Source: Platynereis dumerilii | Taxonomy: Eukaryota; Annelida; Polychaeta; Phyllodocida; Nereididae | Assembly (NCBI GenBank): GCA_026936325.1 | Contig: JAPTHN010000146.1 | Span: 124,001 to 188,000 of the forward strand | Reading direction: 5' to 3' | Length of the DNA stretch: 64,000 nucleotides | Shown here: in pieces, positions 1 through 10,848 of the stretch | Layout: the number at the start of each line of letters is the position of its first letter | How positions within the stretch are numbered: the first letter of the stretch is position 1 | The notes under the pieces: generated by a model | Seen by the model: the letters and a program-made list of their open reading frames with translations, nothing else | Told to the model about the DNA's origin: nothing | The model's database searches: none | Made by a program: the position numbers and the translations under genes

Positions 1-1500
1 ATTTTACAATAAAATATCCCACGGAACGAACATCAATTTAGTAAAATACAAGTGTTTAGCATTCCTATTTTTTTAAAATCAGGTTTCTAAAGGCGTCGCG
101 CGTTGAGAACGGCCCCCTTAAACATAGGGTGTTTTTCACAATTTTCAAAAATCCATCGAAGACCAATTTTTGGCAAGCTGCCAAAAACAGATGAATGATG
201 TCAAAATTAATTTAAAGAATTTTTTGCATTTTTAAGGTTCCATATGACAAACTTTTTAAACTTTCATGGTTATATTTGCAGATTTTCAGATTTTATGAGG
301 CTTTAAAAACGTGCAATTTCATTGGTGCGTTAAGTGAATTTTTAGTCAATTTTAGGTGAAAAACATCTTTTTTTCAAGGTGCTGTGGCACAATCTTAAAA
401 AAGGAAATTTGGACTTTTGACCATCACTTGCATGTTTAAAGACCTGAACCTTGATGTGTGGAAAGTTTCAGCCAATTCCGAGTCGGTCATCCAGCAGGCT
501 CTGCATGATTTTCTCTGAGACAGCTCATTAACAGTATATCATAAAGAGAAATTTATATGCTTGGACAGCTTGGTTCAATGGCGTAAATCACCCCATGAAA
601 TGGCCCTGGGTTGGGTTTTTTATGCTTCCCGAAAATATGTTTAACATGGTCATAATTTGTTAACCTGAAGCCGCAGAAGGGGGGCCTACTTTTTCATTTT
701 GGCCTGGGCCTACTGCAGGCTCTGCACGGCCCTGTATGTTATATCATTGCTTTGTCCTACCCCAGTTCTGATTAGTAAACCATTCAGATAAATACAGAAA
801 TTAAAGCCTCAATAATCCATCCATCCAACATTATATATATATATTATATAAGACTTGGCGGAGGGCAAAAAAAAGACGAAGACCGTGCTCAATATGACAG
901 GACTATGTTTCAGCACTCAGATACCTAATAAAGTATTTTTGCAGTACACCTATTGACCAAAAAGTAAAAATATATATAATAATAAAAAAATTATTTTTCT
1001 CTATCTGATTCAAAGCTAATGCAGTGTCCCCCAGACTTATTCAGGTAAAGTAATGACTAATGGTGTTGGTAGGGACCAGTGTGTGGTGTCAATGAGGCCA
1101 ATGAAAGGGAGCAAGGATAGCTGGTCTTGGTGAAGAAGAATGTCTTGATGCAGATGGAAGTAATGCACAGTCCATTTCCCTTTGCGCTCAACGCTATATT
1201 AATGTTACATGCAAGTCAAATGGGTGCATACACATTCATAATATTATACTCTCCAGCTGGGACTAAATATGGATGGGTGAAAGCCATAAGGATGTATGTA
1301 AACAGTGTTTAATTATTTGGTTTTCAATTGCATGTCAAGCGGTCAATTTAGCAGAATCTGACAATTGGGTGGTCGATTAATATTTGGACTTTGGAGTGAA
1401 CCATGATAATTGCGCTGAGCCAGAAATATTGAAAGTTTCGATTTCTTTGGAAAATTATGAATAATAGGCCTACTTGCATTTATCATTTTCAATTGTTTTG
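1..1500. other. AT-rich non-coding stretch
   Basis: No convincing exon on either strand. It holds a short (TA)n tract near 832..850. A segment near 745..830 contains the words TTTGTCCT and AAAGCCTCAAT, then repeated CATC, and resembles the 3' end of the tRNA-headed SINE family seen whole near 62.6 kb. The reading frame at 1127..1312 has no splice context and is taken as chance. Confidence 0.3.
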
Positions 1501-1562
1501 AACAGGACTTTAAAGTTTAAAATATGACCCAATCAAAGATGTTTGTTTCAGACAATTCTTAC

Positions 1563-1824
1563 CACATATGTCAACAACCTCATCTTCCCCCTGCTCGCAC
1601 TCGCTCAGTCCTGAGCAGGTCTGGTTCTGAGAAATGCAGTACTGGCTCTGGTCACAGTAGAAATTATTCATGGGACAGACTGGTGGAGGCTTGTCATACG
1701 CAGCATCTAGAAGAAAAGAAGTAAGATAATAGTTGCAGTCAAATAATAATGAGTATTGGCATACCTTCTTACCTGCAAATGCAATGAGCAGAGAGAAGAT
1801 CTCAAGTTTCATCAAGGTGTTCAT
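1563..1824 (-). CDS. 5' end of a secreted or membrane protein gene with an LDL-receptor class A domain
   Basis: Two exons are visible. Exon 1 (1824 down to 1773) starts with ATG and encodes a signal-peptide-like hydrophobic start, MNTLMKLEIFSLLIAFA. The intron is short (1772..1707, 66 bp) with a GTAAGA donor and a TTCTTCTAG acceptor. Exon 2 (1706 down to 1563) is 144 nt, begins and ends in phase 1, and closes with a GTAAGA donor. Exon 2 encodes an LDLa domain with six cysteines (VCP, FYC, YCI, TC, EC, IC) and the acidic turn SECEQGEDE, close to the family's calcium-binding SDE pattern. Phase 1-1 exons are typical of shuffled extracellular LDLa modules. The rest of the gene must lie at lower coordinates or beyond the window edge; I found no further exon. 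LDLa proteins include lipoprotein receptors, lectins and proteases, so the function is open. Confidence 0.7.
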
Positions 1825-2226
1825 TTTGCCAAATAAAATAAATCTTCAACAATGCGAACTATTCTAAAGTAGATACAATGTAGTCTTCTGGGTCTGAATA
1901 AGCCAAGTGATATCACTGGAGTTGTGGAATTCACTGAGTATAACAGGATTTCGTGTCGTCAGCCATAGTTAATCACATTAATTATACCTCATTGTATTAT
2001 TTCAGTGATAACAGAGTTTGTTGGAAGTGTCATTAAATTCATCATAGGCAATGATCCCCATAATTTATTAACACAGAGAGCAAAACTGTTTCAGTAACTA
2101 CAAGAGATACAGTTGCTCTCAAAAATAAGTACCATTGAACTTCACAGCAAGTTCATTGCGCAGCAGAAAAAGACAACTGTCCTCGATATTTCGTGTAAAA
2201 ACAATATGACTTCTTTCTCTGCAGTT

Positions 2227-2235
2227 CTTTATATA
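2227..2235 (-). promoter_or_regulatory. possible TATA box of the LDLa gene
   Basis: On the - strand this reads TATATAAAG, about 400 bp upstream of the LDLa gene's ATG at 1824. A start site 25-30 bp downstream would give a 5' UTR of about 370 nt, which could hold an intron. It rests on motif and position only; in such AT-rich DNA it may be chance. Confidence 0.25.
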
Positions 2236-2239
2236 ACTG

Positions 2240-5202
2240 TTCCGTGGTGAAGTATGGTTCAAATCGACCAAATCTGCCTTAATTTTCTTGTCAATTAATG
2301 AATGAGATCAGCATATTTTTTCACCTAATGGGAATCAAACCTCAGAAATTTTAGATATTAGCCCAAACTTATAACTTTCGAACAGAATATTATGGACTAT
2401 TATATATAGGTCTATAAGCTGCTTTTGGTTGATGTGAGTGAGGCCCGCATTTCAAAGAATTGTCCAATAAACCTTATTTTGTCAGACATCTCTCAGGGAC
2501 TGCTCTGCTTTCACACTCATAAACATTTCTCCAAATGGTCTTTGGATTGGCCCATCTCTCTTTTGATGGCCAATCAATGCCTTTCAAGACTTAGAACGAC
2601 TTCTAATTATAGTTTATGGAGATCTCTGGAGTTAATTTACGCAAGAGGCGGGTTGAGATTCAAAAGAGGAACTGATAAAAACAATGCATCTTATAAAAGT
2701 ACAACACAAAAGAAGGTAAGGACGGAAATTATATCATAGTTAGAAATATACTTGGGAACAAATCTCTTCATATTTAAGACACATTGTGCGACCAATTCAG
2801 AGGCGTATCTTGAAATGGTCGGGGGAAGGATAACATGTGTGGGATTTGTGTTCCCTTGCTGCTCTTTCTATTTTCTCAATGTTAATTTTGGGCCTTGGGA
2901 GGGGAGCACCAGGGACAACTCAATATGTCTGTCCTAAATTGGAAGTAATTCACTTATTCATGCTGGTTTGTTTTCAAGTCACAATTCCTATTATTTCTTT
3001 GTCCATGAGGATAACTAGTTTTTTAGTACCAATTACCCTCCATAATACAACTTTCAATGATCTCATCACTGAGGAATTACCAACATAATTACATATATAT
3101 TCATGTTAGTAACAGAACCCATTATTTCCTTAAAAGTTGGCTTTGCAAAAGTTATAATTAAGTTACACATAGAGAAATTATGTGTATCATGGAAGTCAGC
3201 TAACGTCAAAACTGCATTGGGTAAGGAGCTCAAATATGTTATATTCTCTACTATTTGATTGGTTTATGACAGCGTCAGGAACCTTTCAAAATTTTCGCTG
3301 TGAAATACCTGTGACCTATGTCATGCTCAAGAATACATGTATATAGCTATGTATGCATGGTCTCTCAACTATTAGCATTACCATGTTTTTGTTTGGAAAA
3401 TTTCCTGTTTAATGCCAATTAGGTGATTTCAGAGTAAGCAATAAGTGAACCAATTTTCAAAATTAAAGCCTTCGAAATACATTATATCTCTGTTTTTGTT
3501 AACATAAGTGTAGCCCTATAAGCTCAGTTCTGGGCATGCATGCGGATAATTGATTGGAGAGATGGGAGAGAGTGGGAGCTATTCCATGCGAGGAGCATTT
3601 CACTTGCCCAACTCATGCTCCCAGTGAAATTTTTTTAGGGGGGGGGAGTATGATCTCTCCCTCAGGCCCAAAATTTATGCTATTTGTAGATACACCCATG
3701 TCCCATGCACAACAGTGCATGCACCATGCAAGGGATCAGCTGTTTAACATCTGTTCTTAATGAAATTCAGCAGTGCACGTACCATACATGGGTCCCAGGG
3801 CTAACTCAGAGCAGGCCTTGTCTGTAGTCACTCAACTATACAGATGAAATTGGAGAAGCACCGTAGGAATAAATTACAATCAAAAGAAATACAATTTCAT
3901 TATGTCCAGTCACAGAACCATTAAACGATAGAAGTAATCCTCACAGTTTCATTTATCACATTAAATTTTGTGGGATTTTATAAAACATCTTGAAGTTTCT
4001 GGGAATTAAGTGAACCATCCTAGGGAATAATTCACATCAAGCAGAGGCATTATTACCAGTCATGTGAGTAATGCAAACGATAAAAAGGAGTTGAAGAAGC
4101 TGAATAATATTAGTGAAATTTTATAGTGCTCACATTGTTAAATGTTATAACTAATTTAGTTGTCAAAGGCAATTTGAAACTAATTGAAACTTAAAAGGCT
4201 ATCCATACATGCTGGGAAGTTTAATTACATTTTACAAACAGGTTTGATCTTTTCAAGACCGAAGATGAAAGGCATTTATCCTCATTGAGAGCATTTTTCT
4301 TGGACCCTCATAAGGTTATCTAATTAGTCAAACATAGGCAGGAAAGACTTGCACCACTATAAGACAAAGATACTCAAGATTTTTGCTATCTCTTATTCAA
4401 AAGATTTGCACTGTGAGTGTGAGGAAATAATATATGCACAACAAGGAAAACAGCAGAACATTGTCATACCTTTTCTCACCTGCTGTTGAAAAGACCTGTA
4501 ACAAATGGGAGGAAGGTACAGGGTCTGGGCCATAAGTACCCTTTCATCTTAAAGACAAAATACTATTGGGGCTCAAATTAGCAAGTATATATATTTTATG
4601 TACTTGACGCAGTATTAAAATTTTTTCTGTGAATTTGATTAGCCTTTTTAACTGCATCGCCTCAAGCTATCATTTTCTTCTGTGCTAGGCTGCCATCTCA
4701 TTTTTTTTTCCATCCAAGGATATAATGTGTTTAAAGACACAAAAGCACATCAAATTAATCATTATATTGTGAATCCACATTATTCTGTTTGGTTGGCATT
4801 GTCAAACTCAAGAAGTCCTTCAGTTCTTTGAATAAATCAACTCAACGTATAAGGCCAGTTCCAGATCCTTTGGAATTGGAGACAACAGATGGAATGAAGC
4901 AGAATCACAATAAAAGCGTTATCTTGAGCCATAAAACCTTGACTAGTCAAAAAGAATGTTGACTACACAGTAATTTTTTAATGTGATAACAAATTTAATT
5001 GGTAAAGAATTGTTATAAAGAAGAAAGATGACTTCAGATGGCTGCAGAGTTAATCTGTATTATATATGAAATACATGACGCATGACTATAGTCCCATGAG
5101 GAAATTGATATCTCTCAATTTTTTTATTTATCAATCGATCGAACAATCAATCAATAAAATTATCAGTCACAACTTATCACATGATCCGTCACACCAGCCA
5201 TC
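2240..5202. other. non-coding stretch
   Basis: No supported gene or repeat. A + strand open frame ends at a GTAAGG donor-like site near 2715, just after a TATAAAAG word at 2694..2701, but it has no recognisable product. The remaining frames are short and look accidental. A run of G occurs near 3640. Confidence 0.3.
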
Positions 5203-5210
5203 AAGCAATC

Positions 5211-5374
5211 CAGTGGCGTCATTTTCAAAATAAAGTGGTGGGGCATTGACAAATTCTTAAAATTTTTGCATGAGCACGGCAGAGTTTCGGAAGCTCTGAA
5301 TATTTTTACCCTTTTTTTGGCAAAAAAGTGGTTGGGCATCTGCCGCACCAGTCCCATAGGAACTGAAGCCACTG
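5211..5374. mobile_element. small hAT-like MITE
   Basis: The element is 164 bp. Its ends are inverted: it starts CAGTGGCGTCA and ends with the complement of CAGTGGCTTCA (10 of 11 match). It is flanked by a perfect 8-bp direct duplication, AAGCAATC, at 5203..5210 and 5375..5382. An 8-bp duplication with CAGTGGC-type ends is typical of hAT elements. It has no coding capacity. The perfect duplication suggests a fairly recent insertion, or little decay. Confidence 0.75.
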
Positions 5375-5382
5375 AAGCAATC

Positions 5383-6780
5383 AATCAAACATACAAATTG
5401 TTTTTCATACTTCTAAATATCCGTATCTCCATGTATCGGTTATCCTCATCAGTATGCCACACCATGATGACTGATCTGGCAATTACTGCTTGTATCAGTT
5501 CTGCTGATTGTTAATAAATCTTATCAATTATTTTGATCTCGTAAAGTCCTCTCATCACAATAAGGGTCAAATTGTTCAGTGCAGAGTAATTACTTTCATA
5601 TTGTGGGAAATTGACCTGATTATTGGATGAGTCAAATAATATTATATTGACTGACATATTAAGAAGGGCTGAGAATTGATAAGGGTTTTGATTAAACCAT
5701 TCATGGAGATTTCAGGGTTAAGGGTCAAAGGGTTAAGATCATTTGCCTTCATTAGGGTTATTAGCACCGTCAAGGGTTGCCAAGAGCAAAATTGTCATGA
5801 ACAAAGGAGTTACCTTGGTTAGCGGTTAAAGGAGACTGGCCTCTGAGCAGATTAAATTACCTTTATGAAACAGAATATAATTTCGGACACCTTTCCTGGC
5901 ACTCAAAATTGAAAACTGCATTTGGCATTTTTGTAAAATGAATAATGTCCTAGCCCTCACCCTAAGAATTTTTGTTTGTCGCCCCCTCAAGTTGCTTCCA
6001 TTTTGTACTAAAGTTAACACCATATGACCTTGGAATTTATCAACATTAATATGCTGTTTAAATCTACACTTTTATGCTGCAATACTTTCATCACACAAAG
6101 CTTATCTTTTGTATTCAAAAAGTAGAGCACCCTTTAAGCTTGGATTAGCCCAACAATAAATCAAATCAAGCACTTTATTATCAGTCCTGAGTTATGCATG
6201 ACATAGATATTATCATATAAGCTTCTCACAGGTGATCACTATGGTGCCGTAAATTCTTCATATAATATTATATTATGTCTTTTGCCTTGGGTATCAATTT
6301 TGTGGGAAACAATGGCACTACCTCATCACAGCTCGATGAGCATTGCGCAACCGATGTAGACCATGTACACCATGCGCCGAACACTTCTACCAGCACATGG
6401 ATTTGATAAGTGATGATTCCATTTTCTGACTCTTAATTTGCTTAAAAATAATAAGTTTGCTTGGTATTTTCATTGATCAGCTTTTTGCCATTAAAGGGTA
6501 CCTACCCTTTCCACAGTGCCCGAAGCTTGTCTGGGTTATAATAGTCATTGTGCCCCTTCCACACTGTCAGAAGCTTGTCTGGTCCTGTCATTGTACAATA
6601 CAAGTTGTAGGCCCCATATCTGATGTTTTGAGAACCAACTTTCCACCAGCTATATTTGCTGGCAGTTCCTGCTACCACATTTTTCTAAGTCAATGGGATG
6701 GAAGCAATTGTGTTGAAAGATCTCACAAGAAGATTTAAACGGTTAGAAACTAAATGAAAGTCATGATAAAAGTAAGTAAG
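5383..6780. other. non-coding stretch
   Basis: No exon or repeat that I can support. The short frames at 5826..6023 and 6457..6738 have neither splice context nor a recognisable motif. Confidence 0.3.
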
Positions 6781-6782
6781 TA

Positions 6783-7702
6783 GGGGAGGGCGGGGCCAAT
6801 TGAACCAAATTTTAGAAATTGCTCCGTTGTGTGCATACCTTTATAGCTTTCAAAGAGAACAAAGGTGGAAAAGGTAGTTTAAAAAGATGTCTAAACATCC
6901 CAACTTTAGCTTTTGGTGTGTATCTTACCACGGCCGACATATGAGCCTCCAAAAAAATATTAAAAAAGTGGTTCAACTGGCCCCACCCTCAGGGCCAGTT
7001 GAACCATCCATTTGGGCCAGTTGAACCATTGGCAGGATGATGGGTGAAGTGTGGAGCTGCAATCCTTTATTTTTGCCAACAAGTTCAGCTATGACCATAG
7101 CATGTTTAGGATAAATTTGACATGTCTCACACATTTCTTTCTGTTCAAAGAATAGCCTGGGGTCAATTGAACCAGTCTTTGGTAAAACTTTAATAATAAA
7201 TTTATTTTATTTATTTCAATCCATTTTAATGGGCCTATCAGAAAAACTGTTTTACTGAAAAGTACTTTGTTAAAAATTAAAAAAATAAATTAATAAACTG
7301 CCATAAACTCCTCTGGTTCAACTGGCCCCACTGTGACCTACTTATATTTATATACAGCCTGGCAGTACCATTGTTGTGGGACACCATTTTAAGGAGGTGG
7401 GTTTCCATCTAAACATTTATAACACATTATCTTATGATGGCATGACATCCCTGTTGACCAAGTATTTTAAATGCTATGAAAGCTCCAATTTCAGTGTGCA
7501 AAACTTCAATTTTCATGCGAAAAACGAAAAAAGTGTGATAGTTTCCTTACCACATGTCTCGGGGTCAAAAGATCCACATGGAAAAGACTAGCCTAATAAG
7601 GCCTATTACAAGGTTGTATGTATGTTCCCATGCCTGCCCCACCTGGTGAAAAATCAAGGGTGGTTCAACTGGCCTGCCGGTTCAACTGGCCCCACTCTCC
7701 CA
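6783..7702. mobile_element. 920-bp TA-flanked element with GGGG-capped ends and subterminal repeats
   Basis: It is flanked by TA at 6781..6782 and 7703..7704. The left end reads GGGGAGGGCGGGGCCAATTG; the right end read inward is TGGGAGAGTGGGGCCAGTTG. The unit GGGCCAGTTGAACC, in either orientation, recurs near 6965, 6990, 7010, 7150, 7315, 7665 and 7680. Such subterminal arrays often bind transposase. No open frame of transposase size is present, so the element is non-autonomous. The TA duplication fits the Tc1/mariner-IS630 group, but the ends are unlike the usual Tc1 ends. It appears related in layout to the element at 18374..19468. Confidence 0.75.
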
Positions 7703-7704
7703 TA

Positions 7705-9362
7705 TGGTGCTAAGCATAGCTATTTGCAATTAAAATGTAAAAGGTTTAGTCATTGATCAGTTGATGGTGCATACAATGGGTTTCAACTGGAAATTTTAGT
7801 TAATCCATTAACACGGAAGTGACATTTTCTGGTAAGACAAGTTAGTTTTCAGGCAAGTCAATTTCCATAAAAAAGAATCACAACTTCTATAATTGCCAAA
7901 AGAAAAAACAAACTTATCATTGTTAAAAAAAAAATCAGGTCTCTTTAGTCAAAATACTAAACACAACACGGATGTAAATTAATACAAAGCCTTGCAAATA
8001 CGAAATCTTGCCATAACCAGTTGGATATAACATCCTCTCTCTTGGGGATGGCAAGGCCCTTAACTCTTGCATTAACCAGGATGATATCTGGATGCATGGC
8101 AGGATAAAGGGATTAAGGGCCGTAACTTGTGCCCCAATTGATCCAATGATCACCCCTCGTGCTAAACCCTTCATCTATAAATAGCATTGATCACACCATA
8201 TTCGAATAAATGTCAGCAGTTAAAAAGTAGATGAATCACTAACAGGAATAATTTTGATGGTTATGACAAAAAATTGCCATATACTATAGGTGATTTCAGG
8301 TCGTAAATGTAGCTCTGAAGCCTGAGGTCACGTTAAGGTTTGCCCTGTGAGGTGTGTGTTAGGACACTATAGAAGTGCTAAAACCCCAAGCTCTTGTCTC
8401 TCCCTGCTGCCTTCTGAATCGCCAAAAAGACATCAGTCAGTTGGACAAGTAAGACTGTTTAATTAAAAAATATGTATGTTAAAGAGCAGTTTCAATTCTC
8501 CTTTAAATCAGCTGTCTATCTATATATATCATATATATATCATCTTACTTAAACAACATCCAGCAGGAATTTTGCTCTGAAAATTAAACCGAAAACAATT
8601 TGGGTTTATGGCCCGGGTTTAACTGGATGTATGCAAAAACAGACTGGACCAATATATGTTAAACTGAGGGTATGATGAAAGCAATGAGCAATTAGGATGT
8701 TAGATAGGCATGTAAAAGAGTGTCTCAAGCAAAGACCATTCCTTACCGATATGGAATAAATAATGGCAGCTAGCTGTTGAGAACTGCTTTGAAACTGCAA
8801 TGACAGCACCTATAGTTTATACCATTATTTCCTGAACCCATCAGTCATTCATTCTCCACAATAAAAGGAAGGGAAAAGCAGTTCATTGTGTTCTGTAAGA
8901 GACACTATTCACGACCTGTAACTGGCTGTAAGAAATTGCTGAAATAGTATCACTCCCCGAAAGTGGACTTGTCTTTGACCCGAAGTCATTAACAATTTCC
9001 GAAACAGCGCGTTTGTCACAATCTGTAGACTGTCTTGGACTAATGAGGTTACAAAGAGAAAGCTAGGTAGGACCTGCAAGAATGGTGCCATAGCAGGCGC
9101 ACAGATAGGCTCCTAGTGTGTGCCATGCTGAATTTCTCCTGATAAATGACATTGACATTTGCCTTACATATTATACAAGTTAAGTTCATATTTAATAAAT
9201 TCCTTATTCTTGTGCATGTGAATATACAATACAAATTTTACAGCATCTCTGGGCTGTATTGAGAGAGCTTCTGCTGCTGTATAATTTGAGTCACACATGT
9301 ACTCTCCTATTAAAAAGGTTTTAAGTGCATTTCTGAGTACATATATAATATATATATATATA
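7705..9362. other. non-coding stretch with TA microsatellites
   Basis: No supported gene. It has TA-rich simple repeats near 8519..8543 and 9341..9362. The latter adjoins the 3' end of the LINE that follows and may be its tail or its target. Confidence 0.35.
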
Positions 9363-10410
9363 TCTTTATTTAGAAGCAAAACAAAGATTGTACATTAGTC
9401 TAGACAGGGATATTATGCACCATAATTGTTGGAGTTCATATCCAGGCAAGAAAATGAAAGTTAAAATACATTAGAATATATATTAAAAAGATACATATGG
9501 TGGATTAATCCATGTAGCCTCAAATTTGGAATTGAAAATGATGAATGAACATACAAGTGAAATTTTAAAGAGAGAGTCCTTGGTGGCTTTGTTACAAAAT
9601 TTAATATTAGCATCTTTAAATAGTGATTTTATTCGAGACAAATTGTTCTTGCTTATGTATCCTCTTGAGCCGATTTCTACCGGGTAATATTTAACTTTGA
9701 ATCCAGCATCTTCAATGTCAGCTATCAGAGTAAGGTATCTGTCAATTTTGTAGGAATGAGTGGAGTCTATATTAGTTTCAAATGGTACCGAAAGTTCAAA
9801 GAGTATTAGTGTTTTATCTATTCTATTGATTAAAACCATGTCAGGTTTGAGATTGGTGACTAAAATATCAGGTGGGATAGTGGAAATGCCTTGATGGTAC
9901 TCTGGGATATCTGCATATATTTGAAATGATGGGGGAAATCTGTTTTGATGATTTTGTACAAGTATGAGATGATGGAGTTGTGTCGCCAGAGGTATCTGTC
10001 AAGCATTTCTTGACAATTATTGAGTACATGATGTAATGTCTCTCTGGACTTGCATAGATTGCATTTTGCATTTGATCTCTTTCCCCAGCGTTTGAGGTTT
10101 GCATTGGTTGGTAGAGTGTCAATGCTGGCATTGATGGCAAATTTCAAGACGCCTCTTGGGAGATTGTATATTATACTTTTCCAAGTAATATTTGAATTTT
10201 CAATCGCCAAAATTTCTAGGAAACGTCCCTGAACACTGAGGGTTTTTATGTGATCTCGCCACATTTCAATAAATTCATCAGTGATGTTCTTTTTAATTTT
10301 AGTTTTAACATTTTCCAGATGTTTAATCTGGCTTTCGGGCTCTTGGATGCTTGAGATGACACTTTTGTAAATGTCACTTGTTGTCTTTGAGTGTGACCTA
10401 TTTTATTCGT
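9363..10410 (-). mobile_element. 5'-truncated LINE with a restriction-like endonuclease (R2/Hero-like group)
   Basis: On the - strand it encodes the C-terminal part of a non-LTR retrotransposon protein. First comes a zinc-binding stretch, CNLCKSRETLHHVLNNC (C-x2-C...H...C). About 60 residues later comes a PD...E endonuclease core beginning LKPDMVLINRI and leading to FELSVPFETN, then the conserved PVEIGSRGYISKNN. This order is that of LINEs with a restriction-like endonuclease downstream of the reverse transcriptase. The frame shifts once near 9905, between the zinc and endonuclease parts, so the copy is dead. The reverse transcriptase core is missing upstream of about 10410. The coding part stops at 9483, followed by a short 3' UTR and an (AT)n tail next to 9363. 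R2, R4/Dong, NeSL and Hero clades cannot be told apart without an alignment. Confidence 0.8.
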
Positions 10411-10848
10411 AATGTGCATTCTTCTTCAGATATACATAAACTTGATATTTACATAAGTGTGGTGCATATTAAATTATAAAACAGGTGATTTATATGAAAA
10501 GTTTAAAAATGTAGAGGCATTAAATTTAGATACCCATGGCAGACTGTGAATGGTAAATACAACAATAGTTTCGATCTTATTTAGCTCTTGGCCTGATCAT
10601 TATATTGAGCATCCACAGTTTAATGATAGGTCTGACACAAAGTTTTTTTGTACTTAAAATTATCTTGATTTTACATTGAAAATTGAAATAAGGTTACATT
10701 TGTCAATTTATAAAGGACATTTGATTTGCGTAAATCCCAAAACACTAAAATTCATAATAAAGTTTTGGTTGGCTGATCTATAATGCATATATATCAGTCG
10801 TCAGTCCATGAATAGCTCTGCTCTTACACGTGGCCTTAGCATCTTTAT
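10411..10848. other. non-coding stretch
   Basis: AT-rich sequence between the truncated LINE and the candidate - strand terminal exon. No motif or repeat recognised. Confidence 0.3.

Noticed and set aside
1127-1312. + strand frame of 61 codons
   Set aside because: No recognisable motif and no splice context, and it lies on the strand opposite the LDLa gene.
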